Positions 18,396-29,701 are shown, counted from the first letter of the stretch. The stretch is DNA of 42,447 bases from Isotricha intestinalis (GCA_023807065.1 JAJJLU010000449.1:1-42447), one strand, 5' to 3'. Notes: generated by a model from the sequence alone, not told the origin. A program made the numbers and translations.

Positions 18396-21300
18396 ATGGC
18401 AGATGTTCAATATGATATATCAGATCTTAATGAGAAACCAGAAAGAGAAAATGATGAAAATGATAGAAATATAAAAATAATTAATGATTCTCCAGACTTT
18501 TCAAATCCTGTGAAACAAAAATGTACTAATAAAAAGCTGATAAAAATAATTATAATATTTTTTTCAATAATAATATCAATTTTTCTTGTAGTATTGATTG
18601 CTTATTTAGTTTTAAAGAAAAAAGAATGTGAAAAAAATTGTAATGGAGATCAAAAATGCATTGAAAATTGTGAATGTGAAAGAAATTGTAATGGAGATCA
18701 AAATTGCATTGAAAATTGTGAATGTGAAAGAAATGGTAATGGAGATCAAAAATGCCTTTTGAATTTTGAATGTGAAAGAAATTGTAATGGAGAACAAAAA
18801 TGCCTTTTGAATTGTGAATGTGAAAAAAATTGTAATGGAGATCAAAAATGCGTTGAAAATTGTGAATGTGAAAGAAATTGTAATGGAGATCAAAAATGCC
18901 TTTTGAATTGTGAATGTAAAAGAAATTGTAATGGAGATCAAAAATGCCTTTTGAATTGTGAATGTGAAAGAAATTGTAATGGAGATCAAAAATGCCTTTT
19001 GAATTGTGAATATGAAAGAAATTGTAATGGAGATCAAAAATGTTATGAATGTAAACAAAACTGTAATAATGATATTAATTGTTTAAACAATTGTGAAAAA
19101 TGCAATTCTAATATTTGTCCCAATGAAATATTTTCTAAATATTCATATTCTTTAAAAAAAAATAATAAATTAAATATACCAGAAGAATATGATGTTAATA
19201 AAACACTTGAAAATAATTCATTTGAATCAATTAATGAGAATTATGATATTTTACTTTATTTTTCTGAAAATGAAACTGATTTTTTTAAAGGTTATTTATT
19301 TATAGATAAAAATACTATTAATAATGTAAATGAAAATTCAAATCAAAATTTTGATGATGGAAATAAGTTTAAAGATAATATTCCAATTGTTAAATTTCAA
19401 TTAATGAAAAATGGAACTATTTCTGAAGAATTATATAATGAAAAAATAGATAAAAATTATGCAACTATTTTAAAAAGTTTTTTAGAACAATTAAGCACAT
19501 TTTATAAGGAATATTTATCTTCAAAAGAAACAAATTATGATAATTATACAAATTATCCAATATTAAATAATGCAACTACTATATATTCAAATTTAAAGTC
19601 AAGATTAGATGAAGAAGGATTTATTCTTAATTTTTCTAAAAATGAATTTTATGATTTATCTTATGATAATTTATTTGAAAAAATTATAAACAATTCTGAA
19701 TCAAATCAAAATATAAGAAAAGGAATTTTAAAAGAATATCATATTGACACAGAAACAAAAATAAATTTAGAAAATAAATCAGATGATAAAAAAACCAAGA
19801 AAAAATTAGATGATTTAATAGATAAAATTAGTTTTAAAGATTATAAAGATTTATTCGATGTAGATGAAGAAGTTAGAATATTAAATGAAAAAGGTCAAAA
19901 ATTAAAAGAAAATAATAATTCTAAATTAAGAAATTTAAAAATAGCAACATTCTTTACTCCACAAGAATTTAATTATGAATTATTTAAAATTATTTTAAGT
20001 TCAGGAGATATAATTGGATTAGGAGCTTCAATTGGATTTTTCCCTATGAATTCTTCTGTTGTAATTAAATTAATATTTGAACAAAATTCTAAACAAACTG
20101 TTCTTTTTGAGTTAATTGATAATGAGAATAATTTTTACACAATCGCTGAAAAATTAAGAGATTTATATATAGATGTTGCTGTTGTAATTAGTAAAAGTGC
20201 TGATAAATTAGATTATAATTTAGAAAATTATAAAAATGAAATAATTTCTAATATTTCTACTATTATTTCTAATATTAAAGACATTAAAGGAGTAAAAGAA
20301 GCTTTTCAACTTGGATTAGAAGATTTATATGAAATATCAACTAATAATACAATTGATGGTTTTAATGATAGTATTGAAAAAGCAAATAATGTTTTTGAGT
20401 ACTTAAATAATTTATATTTAACAAATATTCAAAATAATACAAATGAAATAAAAAGATTGAAGTCAAAATCAAGTACATTAATTAATGATTTGTTGGAATT
20501 AGAAACAAATAATTTACAGAATTTAGAGAACTATACTAATGAATTTTATGTTGATATGATGAATGAAATTAGATTAAAAAATGAGTCTTCTACTGAAATA
20601 ATTCTTGATATTGAAACATTTTATTCAATTAAAGAAGAATTAGATTATGTTGAATATATTTTTGTTCATTTTGATGAAAATTTTAATTCTTATTTGAATA
20701 ATAAAACAATTGTTTTCAACAATTATATTGAAGAAGAATTAAATAATACTGTAAATGATAATTTATTAAATGCTGAGTTAATTGCACATGAAGCACAAAT
20801 AAACCCAATTATCATTGATAAGTATTCTAATGATGTTAAAAATACTTTTATTGAAAAAGTACAATCTTTTAGAAAAAAAATTGAAAATATTTTTAAAATA
20901 TTTTCATCATTATTTAAAACTATTTTGGAAACTAAATCTGAGCTTCAATTATTAATAATAAATAAAAAATATATTTCAATAAAAAAACAAGATTTCCAAA
21001 ATAAGAAAGCAGAAATAATGTCTGAATTAGAGAGAATAATAAAAGTGAACACAAACTTTTCAATATATGTGGATGACTTGAAAAAAATATATGAAATAGA
21101 AAGAGAATTACAAGAAAAAAGAGTAAAGTTATTTAATTCAATTTTTGTTGAAGCAATTGATAAATTATCATTTGATTATTTATCAAATGAAGTTCTTGAA
21201 AATTTTGAAAAAGAATTAAGTGATAAAACGGAAGAGATATTAGAAAAAGATGTAAGAGTAAAAGATTTTGCCACTGAAAATTTATTAAGAGAATCAAGAG

Positions 21301-24300
21301 ATATAATTGATAATTTCATAAAAACAGTAATTCAAAAACTCCAAGAAACTTATAATAATGAAACTTTTATTAAAGAAAAACTTCAATTAATTTATGATGA
21401 ATTAAATCTAACTGTAATAAAATTTTCAACTGAATTTTATGTACGCTTTGAACAACATGTAGACCTATATATTTCTCCTCCTTATGAAATTCCATTTAAA
21501 TTTAATTTATTTGTTAATAAAGAAGTTAAACAAAGATATGTAATGTATAGACAAATATATAATTTAATTGTGAAATATATAAGTTATATTTATTCTGAGA
21601 AATCTATTTTAATAGAAGAAATTGTTAAAAAAGAGTATAATAAAATAATGAAAGAAATGCCTGAAACAGTTGAAGCAAATTCAGATAGTTTTGAAGATTA
21701 TAAAGTCACTCTTAAAGAAGCATTTACTATATCAAATAAAATAAGTAATAATCTAATGATTTATGACTCAAAATTGAAACATATAAATAATACAATAAAT
21801 GAATTGGAAAATACAAAAATAACTTATAATATTTCAGTTATAAATGCTTTGGTTGATCTGAAAATAAATCAAACATTTTGTCTTGGAACACATTCTATTT
21901 ATTTATGTCCAGACAAAAATATAACAAAACCTATTATTTATAATTATCAAATTGCTAAAATAAGATCTTCTATAAATGAATTCACTAATGAACTTCAATA
22001 TTCAGATTACTTAATAAATGAAAATAATTTAAATTATTTTTATATCAATGAATATTATAATGAATTTAATGAAAATGTTAATTTTAATTTCAATAGATTT
22101 TTAAATAGAATCATTGATTATTTAACAAATATTAGAGAAAGAGAAGAAAAATTAATTCATCCGTTTTTAATATCAATCAAAGATATTTTAAAAAATGCTT
22201 TTAATTCAAATATAAATTATGATAAAATAATTGCTACTTTTGAATACTTTTGTCAAAAAAGTTTTTATATTCCAAAGAAATATAATATTGAAAGAACTGA
22301 CTACACTTGGTTATTAGAAAATAAAATTAAAGAAATTTTTGTTAAAAAAATAGAAGATTATATGAATTATGAACGTTTATATGGATTTTTCTTTAATGAA
22401 TCTCAATTTACAATAGTTTATGATCAATTTTATAATAAAATTATTAAAATGTTTGATGATACATATAAAAATATTTCTAATTCATTAAATTTAAATGATG
22501 AAATTATTAATTATATAATTAATTATCAAGGTAAAATTATTGAAGATGGATTAGATGTAATAAAACAATATTTAAAAAATATTTCAGAAATATCACCAAC
22601 AATTGAATTATTAAATAATTCTTTTTCAGTTTCAGAAATAAATATTTCAGAAATTGATGATTTATATAATAATATTAAATTAAATTATGCTAATCAATTT
22701 AAAAGTATAAGTTCAGATAAATTTAATTCATTAATTTTAAATGATGTTTTAACATTATTAAATGATTCTCAAAAAATATTATTAGAAAGATTAGAAGATG
22801 AAAAAGTAATTATGGAAACTTATTTAAAAACTCATTCTAGAACATTAATTACTCATAATCAAACAAAATTGATAGATAATATGACAGATTATGAAAATAA
22901 ATTAATTGAAGCTTTTCAAGATTTTTATAATCAATTTTATCAATTATTCTCAAATAATAATATTAAAGAATTTTTATTTGAAATTATAAAAAATAATATA
23001 ACTACATTAGATTTTGAATTTTCTTTTGATGATTTAACAAATGAATTAACAATAGCATTAGGTTCAATTATAGATTCTGTATCAATGATGTATAATACTG
23101 AAAGAAGAGAATTTTCAGAAAAAATTTATGATTTTATTGAAGAATCATTTAAAGAAGGAATCAAAACTTATATAGAAACATTTGGACTTAATTATTATGA
23201 TGCTGTTGTTGACCAAGATTTTTTTAATAATATTTATCCTGATTTATTTTATATTCATCAAGTAATTAATGATACTAAAGAATATACTTCTTTATTATTT
23301 AATGCTAGTAATTTTACTGAAATTAGTGAATTAATAAGGGAAACTCTTTCTACTATTTATATTGAATCAAAAGAAATTATTAAAAATAATACTGAAAATA
23401 AAGTTGATCAAATAGTTTATAATCTTTTAGATGGAAAAACAGAAACTCTTAGAGATTTAATTATTGAAGGTTTTAATGAAAATATTACTGAACAATTTAA
23501 TAGTGAAGAACTTAAAAATTATCTTAATGATAAAATTATTGCTTTATTACCAAAGAATTTCTCAAATTATTTCAAAGAAAAATTAAAAAATTATTATATG
23601 GAGTTATCTAATGAAATAATATTAGTTGAAATTAAAAATAATTTTAAAGTATTATTAAATGAAGAATTAACAATAGTATATAATTATCTTGATGAAACAC
23701 AACAATTTACTAATAATTTATTGGAACGTTATGAAACTTTTAAAATAGATGAATCAATGAAAAATATTTTAAATATTTATAATGATTATAGTTCAAATAT
23801 TCAAAATTATAAATATTTATCAATTAACGAAGAATCCCATAATAATATAAAAGATATTATTCATCAATTAGTTATTGAAATTGCTAATAATTTAAAAACT
23901 GTTTCAAACAAATATTTTGTTAAATTGGAAGAAGCAAAAGATAAAATTGGTAATTTAATAAATAAAAACTTAGATTTTGTAAATAAATTTAAAGAACTTT
24001 TAGACCCAGAAACTAAGGTTAATAATACAATGTCTGCATATGAAAAAATAATTTCAATAACAGAAATTATAAAAAATTATTCTGTTAATATATTTACAGA
24101 TTTTAATAATGAAATTGATAATGTCACCGAAGAAGAAAGAGAAAACAAAATGAATGAATTAGATTTAAGACGATTAATAGAATTGAAAAATTATTATATT
24201 GATGGTTTCTTAGAAAAATTAGAAAAAACATATTATAGTTATGGTCAAACAATATCTGGATTAGAAGAATATATTAATTTATCAAGTTCAAATTATCTTT

Positions 24301-25061
24301 TCTTATCAAAAATGAAAGATGAAATATCTAGTGCTTCAAATTATATTAGTTCAACTTATCTTTATTTAAAATATATTTATCCAGATGAAAAATTAGAAGA
24401 ATATTTCTCAAATATAGAAAATAAAGAAGAAGAAATTCAAATTATAGCATATCAATTTTTAAGAAACGAATCATTTATAATAGATAAAACTTTAAAATTA
24501 ATAAAAAAAGATATATTCAAATTATATCCAAGTATAGAAGAAGGACTTAAAAATGATATAATAAACACTTTAAATTTGAGAATTCCAGAATTGATGAGAC
24601 AATTAGAAACAATAGAAAAAAAAAATTCCTCTAAATTGGAAAATATAACTATTAATCCTGAATTAGATACTAATAATTATATATTAAAATCAAATTCAAT
24701 AGGATATATTTCTGGAAATTATAGTACTAAATATTCTTTTGATATTGATATTGATGAAGGATTAATTATATTTAATTCTTCTGTTAATAGTATGGTTTTA
24801 GGAAATTTTAGTAATATTTTTGATATTGTTGAAGAAAAGATTGATGGTATTTTTGGTAATAGTGAAATTGGATTAAATCTTAATTTTTCTATATATGATG
24901 AAAAATTATATCAAGAATTTTACGTTGTACAAAAAAGAGATTATGAAAATTATCTTTATAAATTTGCTGATAAGATAACAAAAAATTCTACTTTGTTTGG
25001 TGATTTAAATTTAACTAAATCTTTAAAAGATTATTATAGTAGAACTCAAAAAGATTTATAA
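18396..25061 (+). CDS. Giant type II membrane protein with Cys-rich repeat stalk, 2221 aa
   Basis: A short charged cytoplasmic N-terminus (about 46 residues) is followed by one strong membrane segment at about 48-73 and a basic LKKK stop, with no cleavable signal peptide. This suggests a type II protein with most of its mass outside the cell or in a lumen. Ten Cys-rich units of 16 residues follow (77-233), then a region of about 1,980 residues, mostly helical, rich in Asn, Glu, Ile and Lys. It has very many N-x-S/T sites and few cysteines, for example one CLGTHSIYLCPDK loop near residue 1170. The C-terminal 120 residues look more beta-rich (SIGYISGNYSTKYSFDIDID). No enzyme motif is seen and I know no named family. 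A surface coat or adhesin-like role is a guess. It is a single exon of 6.7 kb. Confidence 0.85.
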   Translation: MADVQYDISDLNEKPERENDENDRNIKIINDSPDFSNPVKQKCTNKKLIKIIIIFFSIIISIFLVVLIAYLVLKKKECEKNCNGDQKCIENCECERNCNGDQNCIENCECERNGNGDQKCLLNFECERNCNGEQKCLLNCECEKNCNGDQKCVENCECERNCNGDQKCLLNCECKRNCNGDQKCLLNCECERNCNGDQKCLLNCEYERNCNGDQKCYECKQNCNNDINCLNNCEKCNSNICPNEIFSKYSYSLKKNNKLNIPEEYDVNKTLENNSFESINENYDILLYFSENETDFFKGYLFIDKNTINNVNENSNQNFDDGNKFKDNIPIVKFQLMKNGTISEELYNEKIDKNYATILKSFLEQLSTFYKEYLSSKETNYDNYTNYPILNNATTIYSNLKSRLDEEGFILNFSKNEFYDLSYDNLFEKIINNSESNQNIRKGILKEYHIDTETKINLENKSDDKKTKKKLDDLIDKISFKDYKDLFDVDEEVRILNEKGQKLKENNNSKLRNLKIATFFTPQEFNYELFKIILSSGDIIGLGASIGFFPMNSSVVIKLIFEQNSKQTVLFELIDNENNFYTIAEKLRDLYIDVAVVISKSADKLDYNLENYKNEIISNISTIISNIKDIKGVKEAFQLGLEDLYEISTNNTIDGFNDSIEKANNVFEYLNNLYLTNIQNNTNEIKRLKSKSSTLINDLLELETNNLQNLENYTNEFYVDMMNEIRLKNESSTEIILDIETFYSIKEELDYVEYIFVHFDENFNSYLNNKTIVFNNYIEEELNNTVNDNLLNAELIAHEAQINPIIIDKYSNDVKNTFIEKVQSFRKKIENIFKIFSSLFKTILETKSELQLLIINKKYISIKKQDFQNKKAEIMSELERIIKVNTNFSIYVDDLKKIYEIERELQEKRVKLFNSIFVEAIDKLSFDYLSNEVLENFEKELSDKTEEILEKDVRVKDFATENLLRESRDIIDNFIKTVIQKLQETYNNETFIKEKLQLIYDELNLTVIKFSTEFYVRFEQHVDLYISPPYEIPFKFNLFVNKEVKQRYVMYRQIYNLIVKYISYIYSEKSILIEEIVKKEYNKIMKEMPETVEANSDSFEDYKVTLKEAFTISNKISNNLMIYDSKLKHINNTINELENTKITYNISVINALVDLKINQTFCLGTHSIYLCPDKNITKPIIYNYQIAKIRSSINEFTNELQYSDYLINENNLNYFYINEYYNEFNENVNFNFNRFLNRIIDYLTNIREREEKLIHPFLISIKDILKNAFNSNINYDKIIATFEYFCQKSFYIPKKYNIERTDYTWLLENKIKEIFVKKIEDYMNYERLYGFFFNESQFTIVYDQFYNKIIKMFDDTYKNISNSLNLNDEIINYIINYQGKIIEDGLDVIKQYLKNISEISPTIELLNNSFSVSEINISEIDDLYNNIKLNYANQFKSISSDKFNSLILNDVLTLLNDSQKILLERLEDEKVIMETYLKTHSRTLITHNQTKLIDNMTDYENKLIEAFQDFYNQFYQLFSNNNIKEFLFEIIKNNITTLDFEFSFDDLTNELTIALGSIIDSVSMMYNTERREFSEKIYDFIEESFKEGIKTYIETFGLNYYDAVVDQDFFNNIYPDLFYIHQVINDTKEYTSLLFNASNFTEISELIRETLSTIYIESKEIIKNNTENKVDQIVYNLLDGKTETLRDLIIEGFNENITEQFNSEELKNYLNDKIIALLPKNFSNYFKEKLKNYYMELSNEIILVEIKNNFKVLLNEELTIVYNYLDETQQFTNNLLERYETFKIDESMKNILNIYNDYSSNIQNYKYLSINEESHNNIKDIIHQLVIEIANNLKTVSNKYFVKLEEAKDKIGNLINKNLDFVNKFKELLDPETKVNNTMSAYEKIISITEIIKNYSVNIFTDFNNEIDNVTEEERENKMNELDLRRLIELKNYYIDGFLEKLEKTYYSYGQTISGLEEYINLSSSNYLFLSKMKDEISSASNYISSTYLYLKYIYPDEKLEEYFSNIENKEEEIQIIAYQFLRNESFIIDKTLKLIKKDIFKLYPSIEEGLKNDIINTLNLRIPELMRQLETIEKKNSSKLENITINPELDTNNYILKSNSIGYISGNYSTKYSFDIDIDEGLIIFNSSVNSMVLGNFSNIFDIVEEKIDGIFGNSEIGLNLNFSIYDEKLYQEFYVVQKRDYENYLYKFADKITKNSTLFGDLNLTKSLKDYYSRTQKDL
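18624..19094 (+). repeat. Ten tandem 48-bp units encoding a Cys-rich 16-residue repeat
   Basis: The consensus unit is ECERNCNGDQKCLLNC, with four cysteines (positions 2, 6, 12, 16). Units 1-8 are full length and very similar at DNA level; unit 9 is cut to 13 residues; unit 10 is diverged (ECKQNCNNDINCLNNC). Unit 3 lacks the cysteines at positions 6 and 16. High identity suggests recent expansion. The array also keeps the reverse strand open (18612-19058), which is a repeat artefact. Confidence 0.93.
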
Positions 25062-25775
25062 TTAATATTTGGTAACTTTGTTAATATTATAAAAAAGAGT
25101 AAATATTTATGAATGTTAAAAATATAAAAATCATTTTTAAATAAGAGATTTAAAACTTTTGCAATTCAAATATAAATTTAAAATTTATATTTTTTGTTTA
25201 TTTGAATGAAAATTTCAATAATATTTTAATTAATTTGATTAATAAGTTTATAATATATTGAAGTTTATTTCCACATTTATTATTTATATTTGGTTAACAT
25301 TTTTTTATTGGATGTTTGGTGACTGTAAATTAATAAACTTTGTTTTATGAATTATTTCTATATCTTCTTAAAAGCTTTCACTATATTTTCATTATTAATT
25401 TTATTTTTTTATTAATATTTTGAAGATATATATATAATTGGCCAAAATTAAATTCTTTTACTCATTATTTTTAAATTTAAAGTTTTTTATATGGTTCATG
25501 AAATATAATCTTTAATCCATTTTTCTTCTTTTTAGTTTTATTGTTTTTTCTGCATTTATTAATTTCAATATTAAAATTATAATATCATCAAAATAAATCT
25601 TTTCTTTAAATTCTTTACTTATTTCATTTATTGATTTAAACATATAATATTTGTAAAAAGTGTTTTATTCTTATTTGATTTTTTTTGGGAAAAAAAATAT
25701 TTATTATATCATTATATATTTTGTTGTAAAGAATTTATAAATAAATATTAATAAAAAAATTAATATATAAATGAT
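25062..25775. other. Intergenic region between convergent genes
   Basis: About 714 AT-rich bases between the giant gene and the minus-strand coiled-coil gene. Nothing coding or RNA-like is recognised; there are only T-rich runs and occasional TTTGG strings. Confidence 0.45.
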
Positions 25776-27809
25776 TTAACCGTATTTTATATAAATAATT
25801 TCATTTTGACTATGATTTTTTTTTAAACTCATTTTTTCTTTATATCTTTCATGAGCTCCTTTTAAAACTCTATCAAGAAAATCTTTTGTTATTTTTGCAT
25901 TTTCTTTTTTTTCATTTATTTTATTTAATTCATTATCAAAAGATTTAATTTTATTAATATCTTTTTTTTCAGAATTTAATTTTGAATTATTTTCTATTTT
26001 ATTATTTTTTTTTTTATTTTTTAATTTTGTTTTTTCTTTATTATCATTTTCATTTTTTTTTTCTGTATAAATTATATTTTTTTTTGGAATTTCAAGAGTA
26101 TTTAAATAATCTTGTAAATTTAAATAATTTAATAAATAAATAGAAATATTTTCATTTGTATTATTTTTTTTCATTATTGAAAGAAATAGATTAAATTCTT
26201 CAGGAATTAAATTTATTTTTTCTCTAAAGCAAATTTGAGAATAAATATTTTTAAAAAAATAGTAAGGTATAAACCCATCATTTTTAAAATCAAAATTTCT
26301 ACAATTTTGAATTAATTCAGGAATAAAATTTTTCATTTTTTGAACATTAATTCCAATTTGAGCTTTATTAAATATTAGGAAAAAATTTTCTTTCATTTTA
26401 TTTATTGAAAATCCTTCTTTAGTTAAAGAAATTTTTAATAAGAATCTTTCTATTATTGCATCGTCTTTTATTTTAAATAAATCACAAAAATTTTTAATTG
26501 TTATAAATAAATCTTTTTCAATATCAAATATTTTTATTTCTTTTTCATTATATTTTAATATTTTATGTATTATATTTATTAATAATTCTATATCTTTAAA
26601 TTCTTCTTCATTTAAAAATTTTATTAAATCATAATGATTTTTCTCTGTTATATCATTTTTTAATGTTAGAAAAAATCTAAATAATTCTAATTTATTATAT
26701 TTGTTTTCTTCATTATTTAGTAAATTATTTTTTTTTTTATTTCCTAAAATAGTAAAATTATCAGTTAATAATTGTCTTAATTTATTAATTTTTTTATTAT
26801 TATCCGGTTTAATATCGTTATTAATATTATTTAAATTGTTTTTTAAATTTGAATTTATTTGTAATTCATAATTAAATATTTTTAATTCATAATTTTCAAA
26901 TTTACTTTTTATAATTTGACTTTTTTGTTTTTCATTATTTGTTTTTAAAACTTCATCTTGTAATTGATCTATAATTTTTTCTTGATAAGATATTTGATTT
27001 AATAATTTTTGAGTTTCTTCATTTGGTTTAATAATATTATTATTATTTTTATTTAAATTATTTATTTTATTATTCAATAATTTATTTTTATCTAATTCAT
27101 CTTTATATTTTTTATTAATTAATTCTTTTTCTTTTTTTAACATACTAATTTCATTTTGAAGTTCAATAATATTATTTTTATCACTTAATAAATTATCTTT
27201 TATAACATTATCATCAATTAAAACTTCTTTCAATTTTTTATTTTCTTTTTTTAAATCGTCATTTTGATTTTTCAATTCATTTATATTAAAAATAGCTAAA
27301 TCTCTTTTTAAATCTTCAATTTCTTTATTTTTATTTTCTACAATTTTATTAACTTCAACTAATTTTTTTTTAAGAGAAAAAACAATTTGTAATTGTTTAG
27401 GCATTTCTTTTTCATAATTTTCTTTTTGTGATAAATGACTTTTATATTGATTTAAATAAATATCGGGTAAAGGACTAATTTCTCTTAAATAAGTTTGAGG
27501 ATTATTATAATTATTATTATTATTATCTATTAAATTTTTATTTGATTGATTTGGTGTTATACTTCTAATTATATTTTTACCTGTGTTTCTTATATTATTC
27601 ATTCTTTTTTTAGATTGAGAATATATTAAATTGTTTAAAGCATTTTCATTTGTTTTTACTTTTTGTTCTGGATTTAATGAAGCTAAATAATGAGGTTCTG
27701 TATTTTGCTTTAAATGAATTGGAGTGAATCCCATTGAATTTGAAGGAGTTTTTTTATTTGTTTTTGGAATTATTTTATTTTGTTTTTTTAAAAAAAGTGT
27801 TCTTTCCAT
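25776..27809 (-). CDS. Coiled-coil protein with EF-hand-like C-terminal half, 677 aa
   Basis: Residues 1-125 are basic and Asn/Ser/Pro-rich (RSITPNQSNK, REISPLPDIYLNQYKSH). Residues about 130-320 form a long coiled coil (EIEDLKRDLAIFNINELKNQ). Residues about 370-570 look globular and helical in the style of paired EF-hands, with one loop DFKNDGFIPYYF at 507-518 that keeps Asp1, Asp5, Gly6 and Ile8 but has Phe instead of Glu at position 12, so calcium binding is doubtful. The tail is Lys/Asn-rich. Such layouts are common in centriole, basal-body and axoneme proteins, but no family member is identified. It is divergent from the kelch gene with 237 bases between starts. Confidence 0.8.
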   Translation of the reverse strand: MERTLFLKKQNKIIPKTNKKTPSNSMGFTPIHLKQNTEPHYLASLNPEQKVKTNENALNNLIYSQSKKRMNNIRNTGKNIIRSITPNQSNKNLIDNNNNNYNNPQTYLREISPLPDIYLNQYKSHLSQKENYEKEMPKQLQIVFSLKKKLVEVNKIVENKNKEIEDLKRDLAIFNINELKNQNDDLKKENKKLKEVLIDDNVIKDNLLSDKNNIIELQNEISMLKKEKELINKKYKDELDKNKLLNNKINNLNKNNNNIIKPNEETQKLLNQISYQEKIIDQLQDEVLKTNNEKQKSQIIKSKFENYELKIFNYELQINSNLKNNLNNINNDIKPDNNKKINKLRQLLTDNFTILGNKKKNNLLNNEENKYNKLELFRFFLTLKNDITEKNHYDLIKFLNEEEFKDIELLINIIHKILKYNEKEIKIFDIEKDLFITIKNFCDLFKIKDDAIIERFLLKISLTKEGFSINKMKENFFLIFNKAQIGINVQKMKNFIPELIQNCRNFDFKNDGFIPYYFFKNIYSQICFREKINLIPEEFNLFLSIMKKNNTNENISIYLLNYLNLQDYLNTLEIPKKNIIYTEKKNENDNKEKTKLKNKKKNNKIENNSKLNSEKKDINKIKSFDNELNKINEKKENAKITKDFLDRVLKGAHERYKEKMSLKKNHSQNEIIYIKYG

Positions 27810-28046
27810 GTAATTTTCGTTTATTATTTTTTAATTATTTTATAAAAATTCAAAAAAATAATTTTTACTTTTTTTCTTAATTTTTTTGTAGATTTGATTC
27901 TATTAAATATCGTTTATAATTTTATATTATATTTTAGATGTATCATAAATGAAGTTGGAAAAAAAATTTAAAGCATAAATTAATTTCTAAATAATTCTTT
28001 GAACATATATAATAACTTATTTTTATAAAATTAAATATAATTATTG

Positions 28047-28946
28047 ATGGGAATTTATTGTAAAAAATCATCAAATCCACCAAACATCTCCTCTCATAAA
28101 ATACATAAAATAAAAAGCAACTTATTAAAGAACAAAGAAAATAAATTTGAATTTTTAACCTTTGACATAATAGAAGAAAAAATATATATAAATAAAATAA
28201 AATTCCATATAATAACATCTTTAAAAGGTTTAAGTCAATTAAACCAAGAAAACAGTATATTTTTATGTGGAGGATTAAATGAAAAGCCTTATTCAGGTTC
28301 ATTTTTAATAAGAATAAACTATAATATAATAATGGAAAATTCAATTAAATTTTTAATTAATTCTCAATATGTTCATGAATATCCTTCAATGTTATATATA
28401 GGAGATAATTTAATAATAATAATTGGAGGAAAAAATCAAATAAAATGTGAATATTTTGATTATGAATATAATAAATGGTCCAATCTTCCTGATCTTCCTG
28501 AAGAAAGATATCTTTGTTCTCTTTGCTTAGATAATGCTAAAAAATATGTTTATTTATTTGGAGGATTTAATAATAATTTAAATTGTAATATTGGTAATAT
28601 TTTAAGAATGGATATTTATGAACAATTATATTGGGAAAAAATTATAATTAAAGATAATGATTCAAAATGCTATTTAATGAAAAATTCGTGTGGTACATTT
28701 GCTTTTAATAATGATATTTTAATTTTGGGAGGAGAAAATAATTTTGGGAATTTAACTAATGATATTATTAAATATGATACTAAAAATAATTTAGTGTTAA
28801 AAATTGGATTTTCACTTCAAAAAAATGGAAAATTTACTAATCAAAGTGGAGTGAATGTTAATGATTTATATTTTGTTTTTTTTGATGATGATGATTATAT
28901 TCATAAAATTTATTCTGATGATATAAATTGTTTAGATAATGTTTGA
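28047..28946 (+). CDS. Kelch-repeat protein with predicted N-terminal acylation
   Basis: I take the ATG at 28047; the frame is open for a TTG just before it, which is not a likely eukaryotic start. This gives an N-terminus MGIYCKKSS, compatible with myristoylation at Gly2 and palmitoylation at Cys5. The 299-residue body holds kelch-type blades: SIFLCGGLNEKPYSG, LIIIIGGKNQIKCEYFDYEY then KWSNLPDLPEERY, YVYLFGGFNNNL, and ILILGGENNFGNLTNDI with KYD. Each has the Gly-Gly strand, and the second has the classic Trp four residues after the Tyr. Four to five blades are clear, so the propeller may be small or close by dimerisation. Kelch propellers bind protein partners. No BTB or F-box domain is present. 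The stop is TGA. Confidence 0.85.
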   Translation: MGIYCKKSSNPPNISSHKIHKIKSNLLKNKENKFEFLTFDIIEEKIYINKIKFHIITSLKGLSQLNQENSIFLCGGLNEKPYSGSFLIRINYNIIMENSIKFLINSQYVHEYPSMLYIGDNLIIIIGGKNQIKCEYFDYEYNKWSNLPDLPEERYLCSLCLDNAKKYVYLFGGFNNNLNCNIGNILRMDIYEQLYWEKIIIKDNDSKCYLMKNSCGTFAFNNDILILGGENNFGNLTNDIIKYDTKNNLVLKIGFSLQKNGKFTNQSGVNVNDLYFVFFDDDDYIHKIYSDDINCLDNV

Positions 28947-29701
28947 AAATTAAAGTTGAGTAAATAAATTATAATACATTGTGTATAAATTAAATAGATA
29001 GATTTAATTTTAACTATATATATAGTAATTTGAATTTAATATTAATCTATTACAGTTATAAATATTTTATTTATTATATAAATAATATTTATTATAAAAT
29101 ATTATATAAAATTAAAAAAATATTAAAATAAAATATAAAGGTGTTTCTAAATGTGGGGTATTTCCTTATGAATAATTTCAGTCATAAAAAAATAATAAAT
29201 TAAAATTACTTAAATATAAATAAATTCAAATGAATATAAATATATGAAATAAAGAAATTTCAAAAGACGAAGAATAAGAGATGAGGAATTTAATAGGAAA
29301 ATATTAATAAATAAAAAAATCACAAATGAATTAAAAATAAATGTGATTACATAACAATAATAACATATTGTAAAATATACTAAAATTGATTAGTGTGATA
29401 TAATTTTTTATTTCTAAAAAGCTATTTAACTGATTTTCTTATAAAAAAGAAATATATTTCTAAAAAATAAAAATAAAATTAAATAATAATTATACTTTAT
29501 CAATATCTAAATTAATTTTTATAATTTTCATTCCAAAAATATTAAGTATATTTTAAATATTAGATTAAATAAATTTAGAAATAATTGTGACTTATATTTA
29601 TAAAAATTTTAAAATTAAATTTAAAAAATAATTAATAAAAAACCCATTTAAATATTTTAAAAAAATAAAAAAAAAATAAGTTTTTGTTTTTAATTCTTAA
29701 A
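28947..29701. other. Intergenic region, nothing recognised
   Basis: About 755 bases between two genes on the same strand. The short string ATGTGGGGTATTTCC (around 29151-29165) is locally GC-richer, but there is no supported frame, tRNA or repeat. The last 60 bases are an A-rich leader. Confidence 0.4.

Noticed and set aside
18612..19058. Minus-strand 148-codon frame rich in Ile, Ser, Thr and Phe
   Set aside because: It is the exact antisense of the Cys-repeat array; the repeat keeps the frame open by periodicity.
29164..29175. CCTTATGAATAA shared with 32799-32810
   Set aside because: A 12-base match with only three G/C is expected by chance many times among spacers of this composition.
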